A stretch of 64,000 nucleotides of DNA from Stutzerimonas stutzeri (lineage in GTDB: Bacteria > Pseudomonadota > Gammaproteobacteria > Pseudomonadales > Pseudomonadaceae): assembly GCF_000219605.1 (NCBI RefSeq), contig NC_015740.1, forward strand, positions 1,178,001 to 1,242,000, written 5' to 3'. Each line of letters opens with the position of its first letter. Position 1 is the stretch's first letter. A program made the translations under genes and the position numbers. This document shows positions 49,366 to 57,673 of the stretch, one piece after another. The notes under the pieces are model-generated. The model made no database searches and was not told the DNA's origin. It worked only from the letters and a program-made list of their open reading frames with translations.

Positions 49366-50727
49366 TTGAACCGGCCGAGCAACCAACTCTTCGATGTCTA
49401 TTTCACCAGCGCCCCGATGCGTGAGGTGTTTTCCGACCGCGGCCGTGTGCAGGGCATGCTGGATTTCGAGGCGGCGCTGGCCCGGGCCGAAGCGCGGACC
49501 GGGGTGATCCCTGCCACTGCGGTCGACGCCGTCGAGGCGGCCTGTCATGCCGAGCACTACGACCTGTGCGCACTGGCCGAGGCGGTAGCCACGGCCGGCA
49601 ATTCGGCGATTCCGCTGGTCAAGGCGCTCGGCCGGCAGGTTGCGGCCAACGACCCGGATGCCGAGAAATACGTGCACCTGGGCGCCACCAGCCAGGATGC
49701 CATGGACACCGGGCTGGTCCTGCAGCTGCGTCAGGCCCTCGCGCTGCTCGAGACGGACCTGCGCCGTCTCGGCGACGCGCTGGCCGACCAGGCCGCGCGC
49801 CATGCCGAGATCCCGATGGCCGGGCGTACCTGGCTGCAGCATGCCACCCCGGTAACCCTCGGCATGAAGATCGCCGGCTGGCTCGGTGCCGTGACCCGTC
49901 ATCGCCAGCGGCTCGCCGAACTTAGACCGCGGCTCCTGTGCCTCCAGTTCGGTGGCGCCTCCGGCTCGCTGGCTGCGCTCGGCGAGCAGGCCTGGCCGGT
50001 TTCCGAGGCATTGGCCGGTGAACTCGGGCTCAACCTGCCCGACCAGCCCTGGCATACCCAGCGCGATCGCCTGGTGGAGTTCGCCAGCCTGCTTGGCTTG
50101 ATCGCCGGTAGCCTGGGCAAGCTCGGCCGCGACCTGGCCCTGCTGATGCAGACCGACGTCGGCGAGGTCTTCGAACCCGCCGCGCCGGGCAAGGGCGGTT
50201 CCTCGACCATGCCGCACAAACGCAACCCGGTCGGCTGCGCGGTGATGATCGCCGCCGCCACCCGGGCGCCGGGGCTGGTGGCTACCATGCTGTCGGCGCT
50301 GCCGCAGGAACACGAGCGCAGCCTCGGTCTCTGGCACGCCGAATGGGAAACCTTGCCGGAACTCTGTTGCCTGGTTTCCGGCGCCCTGAGCCAGGCGCTG
50401 ATCGCCGTCCCGGCGCTGGAGGTGGATGGCGAACGGCTACGCGGCAACCTGGAGTTGACCCGCGGGCTGGTGCTGGCTGAGGCGGTAAGCATCGCTCTGG
50501 CGCAGCGCGTCGGTCGCGAGAAAGCCCACGAACTGGTCGAGCAGTGCTGCAAGCAGGCCGTGGCCGAGGGCCGCCACCTGCGCGGTGTGCTGCGCGACAG
50601 TCCCGAGGTCAGCAGCCGATTCAACGATGCCGAACTGGATCGCCTGCTCGATCCGGCCAACTATCTGGGCCAGGCGCGCCGCTGGGTCGAGCGCGCCGTG
50701 GCCGAACACCATGCCCTGAACGAGTGA
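49366..50727 (+). CDS. pcaB: 3-carboxy-cis,cis-muconate cycloisomerase
   Basis: A 453-residue member of the fumarase/aspartase superfamily, with the signature GSSTMPHKRNP in the flexible active-site loop. It makes 4-carboxymuconolactone from the PcaHG product. It starts with TTG at 49366, 7 bases after AAGGAA; no upstream ATG is in frame. pcaD follows 8 bases after the stop. Confidence 0.95.
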   Translation: MNRPSNQLFDVYFTSAPMREVFSDRGRVQGMLDFEAALARAEARTGVIPATAVDAVEAACHAEHYDLCALAEAVATAGNSAIPLVKALGRQVAANDPDAEKYVHLGATSQDAMDTGLVLQLRQALALLETDLRRLGDALADQAARHAEIPMAGRTWLQHATPVTLGMKIAGWLGAVTRHRQRLAELRPRLLCLQFGGASGSLAALGEQAWPVSEALAGELGLNLPDQPWHTQRDRLVEFASLLGLIAGSLGKLGRDLALLMQTDVGEVFEPAAPGKGGSSTMPHKRNPVGCAVMIAAATRAPGLVATMLSALPQEHERSLGLWHAEWETLPELCCLVSGALSQALIAVPALEVDGERLRGNLELTRGLVLAEAVSIALAQRVGREKAHELVEQCCKQAVAEGRHLRGVLRDSPEVSSRFNDAELDRLLDPANYLGQARRWVERAVAEHHALNE

Positions 50728-50735
50728 GAACGACG

Positions 50736-51524
50736 ATGCCGAGCGTACAACTGGCCGATGTCAGCCTGAACTACCGATTCGACGGCCCGGAGAGCGCGCC
50801 TGTGCTGGTGCTCTCCAATTCCCTGGGCACCGACCTGCACATGTGGGACGCGCAGATTCCGGCCTTCGCCGAGCATTTCCGCGTGCTGCGCTACGACACC
50901 CGCGGCCATGGCGCTTCGGGCGTCACGCCGGGGCCATACAGCATCGAGCAGCTGGGCCATGACGTGCTCGGTATGCTCGCTGCATTCGGCATCGAGCGCT
51001 TCTCCTTCTGCGGGCTGTCCATGGGCGGACTGATCGGCCAGTGGCTGGGTATCCATGCCGCGGACCGCCTCGAGCGCCTGGTGCTGTGCAATACCGGGGC
51101 GAAAATCGGTACCGACGAGGTCTGGAACGCGCGCATCGAGGGCGTGCTGACCGGCCGTGAGCAGGCCATGCGCGACATGCGCGATGCCTCCATCGCGCGC
51201 TGGTTCACGTCGGCCTTCGCCCAGGCCAACCCGGCGGTGGCGGCGCGTATCACCGAGATGATCGCCAGCACTGCGCCGGATGGCTACGCGGCCAACTGCG
51301 CGGCGGTGCGCGATGCCGATTTTCGCGAGCAGCTGGGTGCGATCAAGGCGCCGACCCTGGTGGTCTGCGGCACACAGGACCCGGTCACGACGGTCGAGCA
51401 TGGCCAGTTCATGGAGCAGCGCATCGCCGGCGCCAAGCGAGTGGATTTCGACGCGGCGCACCTGTCCAACGTCGAGGCGGGCGATGCCTTCACCCAGGCC
51501 GTGCTGGATTTTCTTCGCGGCTGA
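50736..51524 (+). CDS. pcaD: 3-oxoadipate enol-lactonase
   Basis: A 262-residue alpha/beta hydrolase with nucleophile serine in GLSMGGLIGQW and the late histidine in AAHLSNVE. It opens beta-ketoadipate enol-lactone to beta-ketoadipate. ATG 50736 gives the normal family start (PSVQLADVSLNYRFDGPESAPVLVLSNSLGTDLHMW). Confidence 0.95.
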   Translation: MPSVQLADVSLNYRFDGPESAPVLVLSNSLGTDLHMWDAQIPAFAEHFRVLRYDTRGHGASGVTPGPYSIEQLGHDVLGMLAAFGIERFSFCGLSMGGLIGQWLGIHAADRLERLVLCNTGAKIGTDEVWNARIEGVLTGREQAMRDMRDASIARWFTSAFAQANPAVAARITEMIASTAPDGYAANCAAVRDADFREQLGAIKAPTLVVCGTQDPVTTVEHGQFMEQRIAGAKRVDFDAAHLSNVEAGDAFTQAVLDFLRG

Positions 51525-51619
51525 GCGCTGGTCGTTCAGTCCACCGCAACCTCTAAACACTGCTTATCCCGGCGGACCGGCCTCAGTCGCCGGCTTGCCC
51601 TGACAGGAGACGCCCCACA

Positions 51620-52018
51620 ATGGACGAGAAGCAACGCTACGAAGCCGGCATGCAGGTGCGGCGCGCTGTGCTCGGCGATGCCCATGTCGACCGCAGCCTG
51701 AGCAACATCAGCGAGTTCAACGCCGAGTTCCAGGAGATGATCACCCGCCATGCCTGGGGTGATATCTGGACCCGGCCCGGCCTGCCACGCCACACCCGCA
51801 GCCTGATCACCATCGCCATGTTGATCGGCATGAACCGCGAGGGCGAGCTGAGGCTGCACCTGCGCGCCGCGCGCAATAACGGCGTCACCCGTGAGGAAAT
51901 CAAGGAAGTGCTGCTGCAGAGCGCCATCTACTGCGGCATCCCGGCGGCCAACGCCAGCTTCCACCTGGCCGAGGAAGTCTACGCCGAGCTGGGCGTCGAA
52001 TCGCTCGGCGAGTCCTGA
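51620..52018 (+). CDS. pcaC: 4-carboxymuconolactone decarboxylase
   Basis: A 132-residue AhpD-fold protein (RYEAGMQVRRAVLGDAHVDRSLSNISEFNAEFQEMITRHAWGDIWTRPGLPRHTRSLITIAML) typical of PcaC, which decarboxylates 4-carboxymuconolactone. AGGAGA precedes the ATG. It is the last core-chromosome gene before the mobile element. Confidence 0.95.
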   Translation: MDEKQRYEAGMQVRRAVLGDAHVDRSLSNISEFNAEFQEMITRHAWGDIWTRPGLPRHTRSLITIAMLIGMNREGELRLHLRAARNNGVTREEIKEVLLQSAIYCGIPAANASFHLAEEVYAELGVESLGES

Positions 52019-52195
52019 ACCCACCGCGCCAGCCGCTCTCGCCCCACCCACGCCCCGTACCGCCTTACCGGTGGCCGGGCGGTTTGCCTGGCGTCCTAGC
52101 GCGGATGCCACATACCTCGACAACGTAATGCTGGCCATGTCGGAGCCGGCGGCGTAGAGCCTGGCGGTGGATAGCTCAGAAGCAAAAGCCAGAAA

Positions 52196-52220
52196 CGAAA
52201 AAGCCCTGTGAAAACAGGGC
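52196..52220 (-). terminator. Leftward terminator, probably of the displaced tRNA-Gly gene
   Basis: On the minus strand: GCCCTGT, TTTC, ACAGGGC then TTTTTCGTTT. The 7-bp perfect stem and T-run point leftward. On the plus strand no T-run follows, so it does not serve pcaC. It lies just beyond the tRNA-Gly 3' end copy, where a tRNA terminator is expected. Confidence 0.75.
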
Positions 52221-52236
52221 CTTAACGTTAGGTGTC

Positions 52237-52254
52237 TGGAGCGGGCGAAGGGAA
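52237..52254 (-). other. ICE attachment site: 18-bp copy of the tRNA-Gly(CCC) 3' end
   Basis: On the minus strand the 18 bases read TTCCCTTCGCCCGCTCCA, identical to the 3' end of bacterial tRNA-Gly(CCC) including CCA. The sequence to the right diverges from a tRNA. ICEclc and PAGI-2/3-type elements insert into the last 18 bases of tRNA-Gly genes. The original tRNA downstream region (terminator) is on the left, so the element extends rightward and the intact tRNA with the integrase gene should lie at its far end. Confidence 0.82.
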
Positions 52255-52486
52255 CAGCACCCGGTCGCTAACTCGTTTATTACGAACGTTTTTTCCGATC
52301 CAGGCGTCACGGAATGGACTCGATTGTGGACTCAAGTCTTCGGCCTGGTCAACGCAGGCCGTTGCGGGTGATCCAAAGCGAGCCAAGCACATCCATCAAC
52401 AGCCAGAGCATCGGATTTCATTCCGAAGTCTATCTGTCCACCGGCACATAACGCCACAGGCCGCAACGGACAGGCGAGCTGCGTCC
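52255..52486. other. ICE end region without genes
   Basis: 232 bases between the attachment site and the first ICE gene. No coding frame of interest is seen. It is somewhat A/T-richer than its surroundings (for example TTTATTACGAACGTTTTTTCC), as is common for recombination ends. Confidence 0.5.
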
Positions 52487-53395
52487 TCAAAGGACCGGCT
52501 CATCATCGACCGGCGCGGCCCCGTCTTTCACCCGCTCGATGAACCGCCTCATGGGCTCCGAGGGTTCGCCCCGGCGGCGCAGCAGGTAGGTGGAGAGCAT
52601 CGGTGGGATGCCGGCCAGGGGACGAATGGAGATGTCCGGGCGCTGTAGCGTCTGCACCTGCGAGGCGATGGCGAAGCCGATGCCGTAGCCGGCGCCGACC
52701 AGGGTCAGCATCACGCCCAGGCTGGTCACTTCGTCCACCAGCTTGAGCGGCATGTTCGTGTCCTGCAGCACCGCCTGAATCTGGTGGCGGCAACCGGAGC
52801 CCGCCTCGGGGTGGCACAGAACCAGCGGAAACTTCAAGGCTTCGGGCAGCGGCACCTGCACGTGTGCCAGCAAGGGGTGGCGTGCGGGCACGATCACCGA
52901 CAGCGGATCGGTCCACACCGGCTCGGCGACGAGGCCATCATGCACCGCGTTTGACAAGCCAAAGCCGATGTCCAGCAGATCGTTGTGCAGCATCTTGAGC
53001 TGCTGCGCGAACGGCAGCTCGAAGACGTGAATCTCCAGCTCGGGCTCATCCTCGCGGCTGCGTGCCAGCAAGGTGGCGATGCGGGGTTGCGCCAGGCTGT
53101 CGCAGATCGCGATGCGCAGATGGCCCTGGTAGCCCTGTGCCGCCGCCTTGGCGCTCTTGACTGCCTGCTCCACGGTGGCCTGCACGCGCCGGCATTCGCC
53201 GAGGAACACCTGGCCGGCCCAGGTCAGCCGCGTCAGGCGTGTGCTGCGGTCGAACAACTGCACGCCAAGCTGGCTTTCCAGGTCGCGCATCGCACGCGAC
53301 ACAGGCGATTGCTCGATGCCCAGACGCTCGGCTGCACGGGCCAGATGCAGTTCTTCCGCAACTGCGATGAAGTAACGCAGCAATCTGAAATCCAA
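52487..53395 (-). CDS. LysR-type regulator, ICE-borne (copy A)
   Basis: LysR regulator of about 302 residues: DFRLLRYFIAVAEELHLARAAERLGIEQSPVSRAMRDLESQLGVQLF, then an effector domain. I prefer TTG 53395, five bases after AGGAGG; a GTG at 53401 would abut the ribosome site. It is clearly related to the LysR encoded at 54226: both share a LVLCHP motif, a Gly-Tyr-Gly-(I/V)-Gly-Phe segment and a (S)EP(M/L)R(R/H)FI tail. LysR genes near this end are common in tRNA-Gly ICEs; ICEclc uses the LysR-type TciR to start transfer competence. Confidence 0.82.
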   Translation of the reverse strand: MDFRLLRYFIAVAEELHLARAAERLGIEQSPVSRAMRDLESQLGVQLFDRSTRLTRLTWAGQVFLGECRRVQATVEQAVKSAKAAAQGYQGHLRIAICDSLAQPRIATLLARSREDEPELEIHVFELPFAQQLKMLHNDLLDIGFGLSNAVHDGLVAEPVWTDPLSVIVPARHPLLAHVQVPLPEALKFPLVLCHPEAGSGCRHQIQAVLQDTNMPLKLVDEVTSLGVMLTLVGAGYGIGFAIASQVQTLQRPDISIRPLAGIPPMLSTYLLRRRGEPSEPMRRFIERVKDGAAPVDDEPVL

Positions 53396-53745
53396 GGCCA
53401 CCTCCTGTTTGTCTTCTTCTGGTTCGGCCTCTCGGGCGCCAGCATCTACATCCGCATCCCGTCAGCACCTCCTTCGATGGCATCGCGTCGAAGCACTCAT
53501 GCCTGTCGGGAGCAGGCCCGTCGCCGACACGCGCGGAGCAGGCCGGCGCACAGCCCGGGCTGAATGCTGATGGTCAGCGCCTGCTGCTGCCATGCCAGGG
53601 CGGGCAGCGGTGCGCCGGGCACCGCGCGCAGGTGCGCGCGTGTGGCTCGTGTCCGCGATCAGTGCAGCCGACGACGACACGCCGGCGTCAGGGCGGGCGT
53701 GCCGATGCAGTTTCATGGGGGTGTCTTTCGGCTCACCCCGGTCGC

Positions 53746-53992
53746 TGCCCGGGTCGGTCACGAAGCTCAGTTTCAACACCCGGACTTCTGCGTAGCCGCC
53801 AACACCTGGGCGACGCGCTGGCGGGCCCACCAAGCGGTCGCCGCGGATGAAGTCCTCGGGCTGCGGTTGACGCGGCGCGGAGGCCTGCAGCCGCTGCGCG
53901 AGCTGCCCATCGCCCATGCGTTCGTCGTTCCAGGACACGCTGCCGTGGGTGGTGACGGACAGGTTCGCCGCGTCGGGCTTGATCGGCTTCAC
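53746..53992 (-). pseudogene. exbD-like remnant
   Basis: Reading leftward from 53992, codons 8-55 (AANLSVTTHGSVSWNDERMG... PQPEDFIRGDRLV) look like the periplasmic domain of ExbD, the TonB energy-coupling protein. Then the frame shifts: the next frame gives QRVAQVLAATQKSG, and after a second shift near 53780 the first frame resumes with LKLSFVTDPG. The N-terminal membrane helix is missing, and the frame runs on past the normal ExbD end. It is therefore a truncated, twice-shifted remnant. Assignment is by motif reading only. Confidence 0.55.
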
Positions 53993-54009
53993 TCCATTCA
54001 GACACAGAT

Positions 54010-54028
54010 ACTAATGAGAATTATTATT
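54010..54028. promoter_or_regulatory. Fur box upstream of the exbD remnant
   Basis: The core AATGAGAATTATTAT (54013-54027) matches 13 of 15 bases of the Fur consensus centre AATGATAATCATTAT. It lies 18 bases from the remnant's first codon and is an A/T-rich island in GC-rich DNA, so it probably once controlled an iron-regulated TonB/ExbD operon. Confidence 0.65.
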
Positions 54029-54225
54029 GATTGTCCGTGGTTTTGTGTGATATGGCAACACCGATGGAATAACCCGGCCTTGCCTGGACACTCGCAGCCT
54101 CGCCAGCGACTGAAGGCCGGATGGCGGCAACTGGAAAGCCTCTGTGACCGGCATCGCCACCGGGAAGCACTCATGCGGTTCCCTACGGCCAGAGGAATGG
54201 ACTCCACTTTCTGGGGGGGAAGTAC

Positions 54226-55137
54226 ATGAACTTACGCCATCTTCGCTGTTTCATCGCCGTGGCCGAGGAGTTGCACTTCGGCCGGGCGGCGCGAAGGCTG
54301 CATGTGGAGCAGTCACCCCTGTCGCGAACGATCCGCCAACTGGAGGCGGACTTGGGCGTGACGCTGCTGGAGCGCACGCCGCGCGGGGTGCGCCTGACCC
54401 CGGCCGGGCAGGTGTTCCTGGAGGAGGCCCGGCGCGTGCTGCTGACCCTTGAGCAAGCCCAGACCAAGGCGCGGGCGGTGGCGGCGGGACACCGGGGCAC
54501 CCTGCGCATCGCCTTGGCCGGCGGCGTCGGGCGGACCCGGCTGTCGGCGCTGCTCGCGCTGTGCGGGGAGGAGGCGCCGGAAGTGGGCATCCGGCTGTTC
54601 GAGGCGCCGCTGTCGCAGGTGGTGGGCGGGCTGGGCAACGACCTGTACGACGCGGCCTTTGCGATGGCCGGCGAGATGGAGGCCGGGGTGGTCGCCATGC
54701 CGGTGTGGCAAGACCCGCTGGTGGTGGCCATACCCGCGCGGCACCCCTTGCTGGCGCACAAGCGGGTGCCGCTGGACGAGGTGGTGGGCTACCCGCTGGT
54801 GCTGTGTCACCCGCAGGTTTGTCAGGAGTGCAGCCGGCAATGCGAGCGCCTGCTGCGCCTGGTGGAGACACCGCCGGTCGTGGCCGAGTACGTGACGACC
54901 CACTCGTTGATGCTGGCCCTGGTGGCGGCCGGCTATGGCGTGGGATTTTCCACCGCGGCGCACGTGGTGGCATGCCGGCAGGCGGACGTGATCGTCCGGC
55001 CGCTGGATGAAGACTCGGCGGCGCTGACGACCTACCTGCTACATCCCGAGGGCGCGATGTCGGAGCCACTGCGCCACTTCATCGACCGTGCGCAGCGTGT
55101 CGGCCATATGCCGTTGGATACGCAACGGCTCGCATGA
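54226..55137 (+). CDS. LysR-type regulator, ICE-borne (copy B; possible TciR analogue)
   Basis: A 303-residue LysR regulator: MNLRHLRCFIAVAEELHFGRAARRLHVEQSPLSRTIRQLEADLGVTLLERTPRGVRLTPAG, then an effector-binding domain with a Cys-rich LCHPQVCQECSRQC segment (about 187-200) that could sense metal or redox. GGGGGGAAG precedes the ATG. It is paralogous to the regulator at 52487. It lies directly upstream of the BisR-like gene, the position expected for an activator of the ICE cascade, but a link to TciR is inferred only. Confidence 0.83.
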   Translation: MNLRHLRCFIAVAEELHFGRAARRLHVEQSPLSRTIRQLEADLGVTLLERTPRGVRLTPAGQVFLEEARRVLLTLEQAQTKARAVAAGHRGTLRIALAGGVGRTRLSALLALCGEEAPEVGIRLFEAPLSQVVGGLGNDLYDAAFAMAGEMEAGVVAMPVWQDPLVVAIPARHPLLAHKRVPLDEVVGYPLVLCHPQVCQECSRQCERLLRLVETPPVVAEYVTTHSLMLALVAAGYGVGFSTAAHVVACRQADVIVRPLDEDSAALTTYLLHPEGAMSEPLRHFIDRAQRVGHMPLDTQRLA

Positions 55138-55667
55138 GGCTGCTTCAGGCGGGTTGGGGCGATGCCATTTTGGTCAAGGTGCCAGACCCGTTTTGTCATA
55201 GCGGGGTTCCATTGACGCGGTGCACGGGCGTGCTGCACTCAGGCTGCTCGCGCTTGCGGTTGGCATCCTGCGATGAAACTCGCATGCCCATCGTGGCGCG
55301 TCACAGCGAAGACGCGCGGCGCAACAGTGCTTGCCGTATGCGCATCGGCTCTGGCGTGTTGAGCTGATCGCGCTTTACTGGGCCTTTTTCCCTGCAAAGA
55401 CTTTGGCCTGGTTATCCGGGTCAGGCATGGCGCCCGCGAATGACGCTGGTGACAGCATGTTTCGTGGCTTGCGAATTGTGAGTGATGGCGCCTTGCGCGG
55501 CAAGGCGCACATCTCGCGTCGGAACCGGCGGTATCACCGATGCCACGGTCTTCGCCGCTTCGCCATCTGCTCGTTTCGCCCGGAGATTCCTGGACAGCCA
55601 CGCACGCCGCCTGTACGGCGGGTGCGCGTGCTTGGACTCGGTGCGATGACGAATGGAGGCGCGCGAT
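55138..55667. other. 530-bp region upstream of the bisR-like gene
   Basis: No convincing gene. It holds a 9-bp perfect inverted repeat, GCGCCTTGC-GCG-GCAAGGCGC, at 55488-55508. A promoter for the BisR-like gene should lie in the right-hand part. Several short antisense frames look like composition artefacts. Confidence 0.5.
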
Positions 55668-56429
55668 ATGCCGAAGTCGAGCAGCCTGGCCGATGGCGCC
55701 AAGACCTACTACCGCCCGATCGAGGCGGCAATCCGCTGGAGCGGATTGCTGCGCTTCGAGCGGCGCATCCTGGCGGCCTTGGGAGAGCGGCCTCTGCCGG
55801 AGGCAACGGAGTTTCCGCGCTGGCCGATGCTGCGGTTGAACGCCGAAAGAATCTTCGATGCGCTGGCTCACGGCGAGATGCCGTATGGCAAGGAGGGCTT
55901 AGTGCGGGACACGCAGGGCCTGGCAATGGACGACCCGTCGCTGACGGTGCGGCACGTCGATCTGAAAGCCTGGATGGCGCACTACTACCCAGGCGAGAAA
56001 CCGACGTTTCTGTTCGATGAGATCGAGCGTGCGCTTCACCCGGCGATCAGCCTGGACACAGTGGGCGCATTGCTGGTCGAACGGGAAGCGATCAAGGCGC
56101 GGCTGGCGGAACACCTGGGCGTGCTCGAGACGCTGCGCGCCGAGCATGAGGCGCTGCTGAAAACGCACGCCGCCTGCGCGGCCGACACGGAGCGTGCGAA
56201 CACGCTGGGGCCGCGCAGCGAATCGACCTACCTGAACATCGTTGGCGGGTTACTGACGCTGCTGCTGGGCAAGTCGCCCAGCGGCATGCCGTATTCCAGC
56301 TTCCTGACGCAGGAGGCCATCATCAGCGCGATGGTGGCGCACCACGGCAACGCGATGGGCATCACCGAGCGCACCCTGCAGGCCAAGTTCGCACTGGCTC
56401 GGCGCAATCTGCAGAGCACAACTTCCTGA
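55668..56429 (+). CDS. BisR-like ICE regulator (no recognised domain)
   Basis: A 253-residue protein (MPKSSSLADGAKTYYRPIEAAIRWSGLLRFERRILAALGER) with no domain I recognise. It has a helical middle (about 145-180, leucine/glutamate-rich, perhaps coiled coil). Size and position, between a LysR gene and alpA, match BisR of ICEclc, which activates the alpA promoter and so triggers the bistable switch. GGAGG lies 8 bases before the ATG. Identity as BisR is inferred from synteny and length. Confidence 0.65.
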   Translation: MPKSSSLADGAKTYYRPIEAAIRWSGLLRFERRILAALGERPLPEATEFPRWPMLRLNAERIFDALAHGEMPYGKEGLVRDTQGLAMDDPSLTVRHVDLKAWMAHYYPGEKPTFLFDEIERALHPAISLDTVGALLVEREAIKARLAEHLGVLETLRAEHEALLKTHAACAADTERANTLGPRSESTYLNIVGGLLTLLLGKSPSGMPYSSFLTQEAIISAMVAHHGNAMGITERTLQAKFALARRNLQSTTS

Positions 56430-56439
56430 GCGATGCCAG

Positions 56440-56474
56440 ACCGTATCTGCGGTCGCGGAAACCGCATTTGCGGT
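56440..56474. promoter_or_regulatory. Twin palindromic sites upstream of alpA
   Basis: ACCGTATCTGCGGT (56440-56453) and ACCGCATTTGCGGT (56461-56474) are direct repeats 21 bases apart, two helical turns. Each is itself a palindrome (ACCGCA-TT-TGCGGT is perfect). They lie 74-108 bases before the alpA start, where ICE regulators must act. Confidence 0.65.
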
Positions 56475-56547
56475 GTCTTTCTTTAACGCGGCGTTCTTAA
56501 TTCGAGTCACGCCAATCAGCGCCACTGAGCGTTAAGGAGTGACCCTC

Positions 56548-56766
56548 ATGTCTTCGCAGACCACCGCCACGGCGGCACCGACCGAGCACCGCATCCTGCG
56601 CCGCGCCGAGGTCGAAGCCAAGACCGGCTTCAAGCGCGCGCACATCTACAGCCTGATGAAGGAAGGCAAGTTCCCCAAGGCGCTGCGCCTGGGCGTGCGC
56701 GCGGTGGGCTGGGACTCGGTGGAGATCGAACAGTGGATCGCCGAGCGCCTCAAAGAACGCGCCTGA
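56548..56766 (+). CDS. alpA: AlpA-family regulator/excisionase-like protein
   Basis: A 72-residue MerR-like winged-helix protein of the AlpA family: RILRRAEVEAKTGFKRAHIYSLMKEGKFPKALRLGVRAVGWDSVEIEQWIAERL is a full AlpA domain. It is the first gene of the conserved alpA-parA-shi-parB run of ICEclc-type elements. ATG 56548 was chosen over 56539 because it is closer to the family start; AAGGAG lies upstream of both. Confidence 0.88.
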   Translation: MSSQTTATAAPTEHRILRRAEVEAKTGFKRAHIYSLMKEGKFPKALRLGVRAVGWDSVEIEQWIAERLKERA

Positions 56767-56806
56767 CGCTTCTTCTCGGTTCATGCCATTCGACGAGGAG
56801 AAGCTC

Positions 56807-57673
56807 ATGCAGGTGGTGTCCATCATTTCGACCAAGGGCGGCGTGGGCAAGACCACGACGGCCGCCAACCTGGGCGGCTTCATCGCCGATGCCGGGCTGC
56901 GTGTGCTGCTGCTGGACCTGGACGTGCAGCCCACGCTGTCGAGCTACTTCACGCTGGACGTGCGCGCGCCCGCCGGCATCTACGAGATGCTGGCCTTCAA
57001 CGAGCGGCGCATCGAGCAATTGGTGTCGCGCACCGCGATCGCGGGCCTGGACCTGGTGCTCTCCAACGACGACCGCGGCGAACTGAACACGCTGCTGCTG
57101 CACGCTCCGGATGGGCGCCTGCGACTGCGCCATTTGCTTCCCGTCTTCCGCCCGCACTATGACTTGCTGTTGATCGACACGCAGGGCGCGCGCAGCGTGC
57201 TGCTGGAGATGGCGGTGCTGGCGTCCGACCTGGCGCTGTCGCCGGTGACGCCGGAAATCCTCGCGGCACGCGAGCTGCGACGCGGCACGCTGCAACTGAT
57301 CGAGGACATCGCGCCGTATCGGCACCTGGGCATCGAACCGCCGCCGCTGCGCCTGCTCATCAACCGTGTGCATCCGGTGTCGTCGAACGCACGGCTGGTC
57401 CAGCAGGCGCTGCGACAGGTGTTCCAGGAACAGGCCGGCGTGCAGGTGCTGGACACCGACGTGCCGGCCATCGAAGCCTATCCGCGCGCTGCGACACGAG
57501 GATTGCCGGTGCATCGGGTGGAGTACCGGCGGCCGGCTGGGCGCACGGCGCCCGCAGCGCTGGACACCATGCGCACGTTGGCCGGTGAGCTGTTCCCCGC
57601 GTGGCGGGAGCGCTTCGCGCTGGTCACCGGCCGGGCCGATGCGGGAGGGGCCAGCCATGGCGAGCGCACATGA
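56807..57673 (+). CDS. parA: ParA-family ATPase of the ICE
   Basis: A 288-residue ParA/Soj-type ATPase with the deviant Walker A KGGVGKTT (10-17) and DLDVQPT and LLIDTQG motifs. In ICEclc, ParA with Shi limits division of transfer-competent cells rather than acting in plain partitioning. ATG 56807 follows GAGGAG at 7 bases; ATG 56783 would add eight residues. It overlaps shi by 17 bases. Confidence 0.9.
   Translation: MQVVSIISTKGGVGKTTTAANLGGFIADAGLRVLLLDLDVQPTLSSYFTLDVRAPAGIYEMLAFNERRIEQLVSRTAIAGLDLVLSNDDRGELNTLLLHAPDGRLRLRHLLPVFRPHYDLLLIDTQGARSVLLEMAVLASDLALSPVTPEILAARELRRGTLQLIEDIAPYRHLGIEPPPLRLLINRVHPVSSNARLVQQALRQVFQEQAGVQVLDTDVPAIEAYPRAATRGLPVHRVEYRRPAGRTAPAALDTMRTLAGELFPAWRERFALVTGRADAGGASHGERT

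Noticed and set aside
52196..52220. Terminator of the pca operon
   Set aside because: The hairpin has a T-run only on the minus strand and is 185 bases past pcaC; it fits the tRNA-Gly side instead.
52228..52330. Intact tRNA-Gly gene at the ICE end
   Set aside because: Only the last 18 bases match; the sequence beyond cannot fold into the rest of a tRNA.
53564..54229. 221-codon plus-strand open frame between the LysR genes
   Set aside because: Arg/Ala-rich mirror of the exbD remnant, with no ribosome site.
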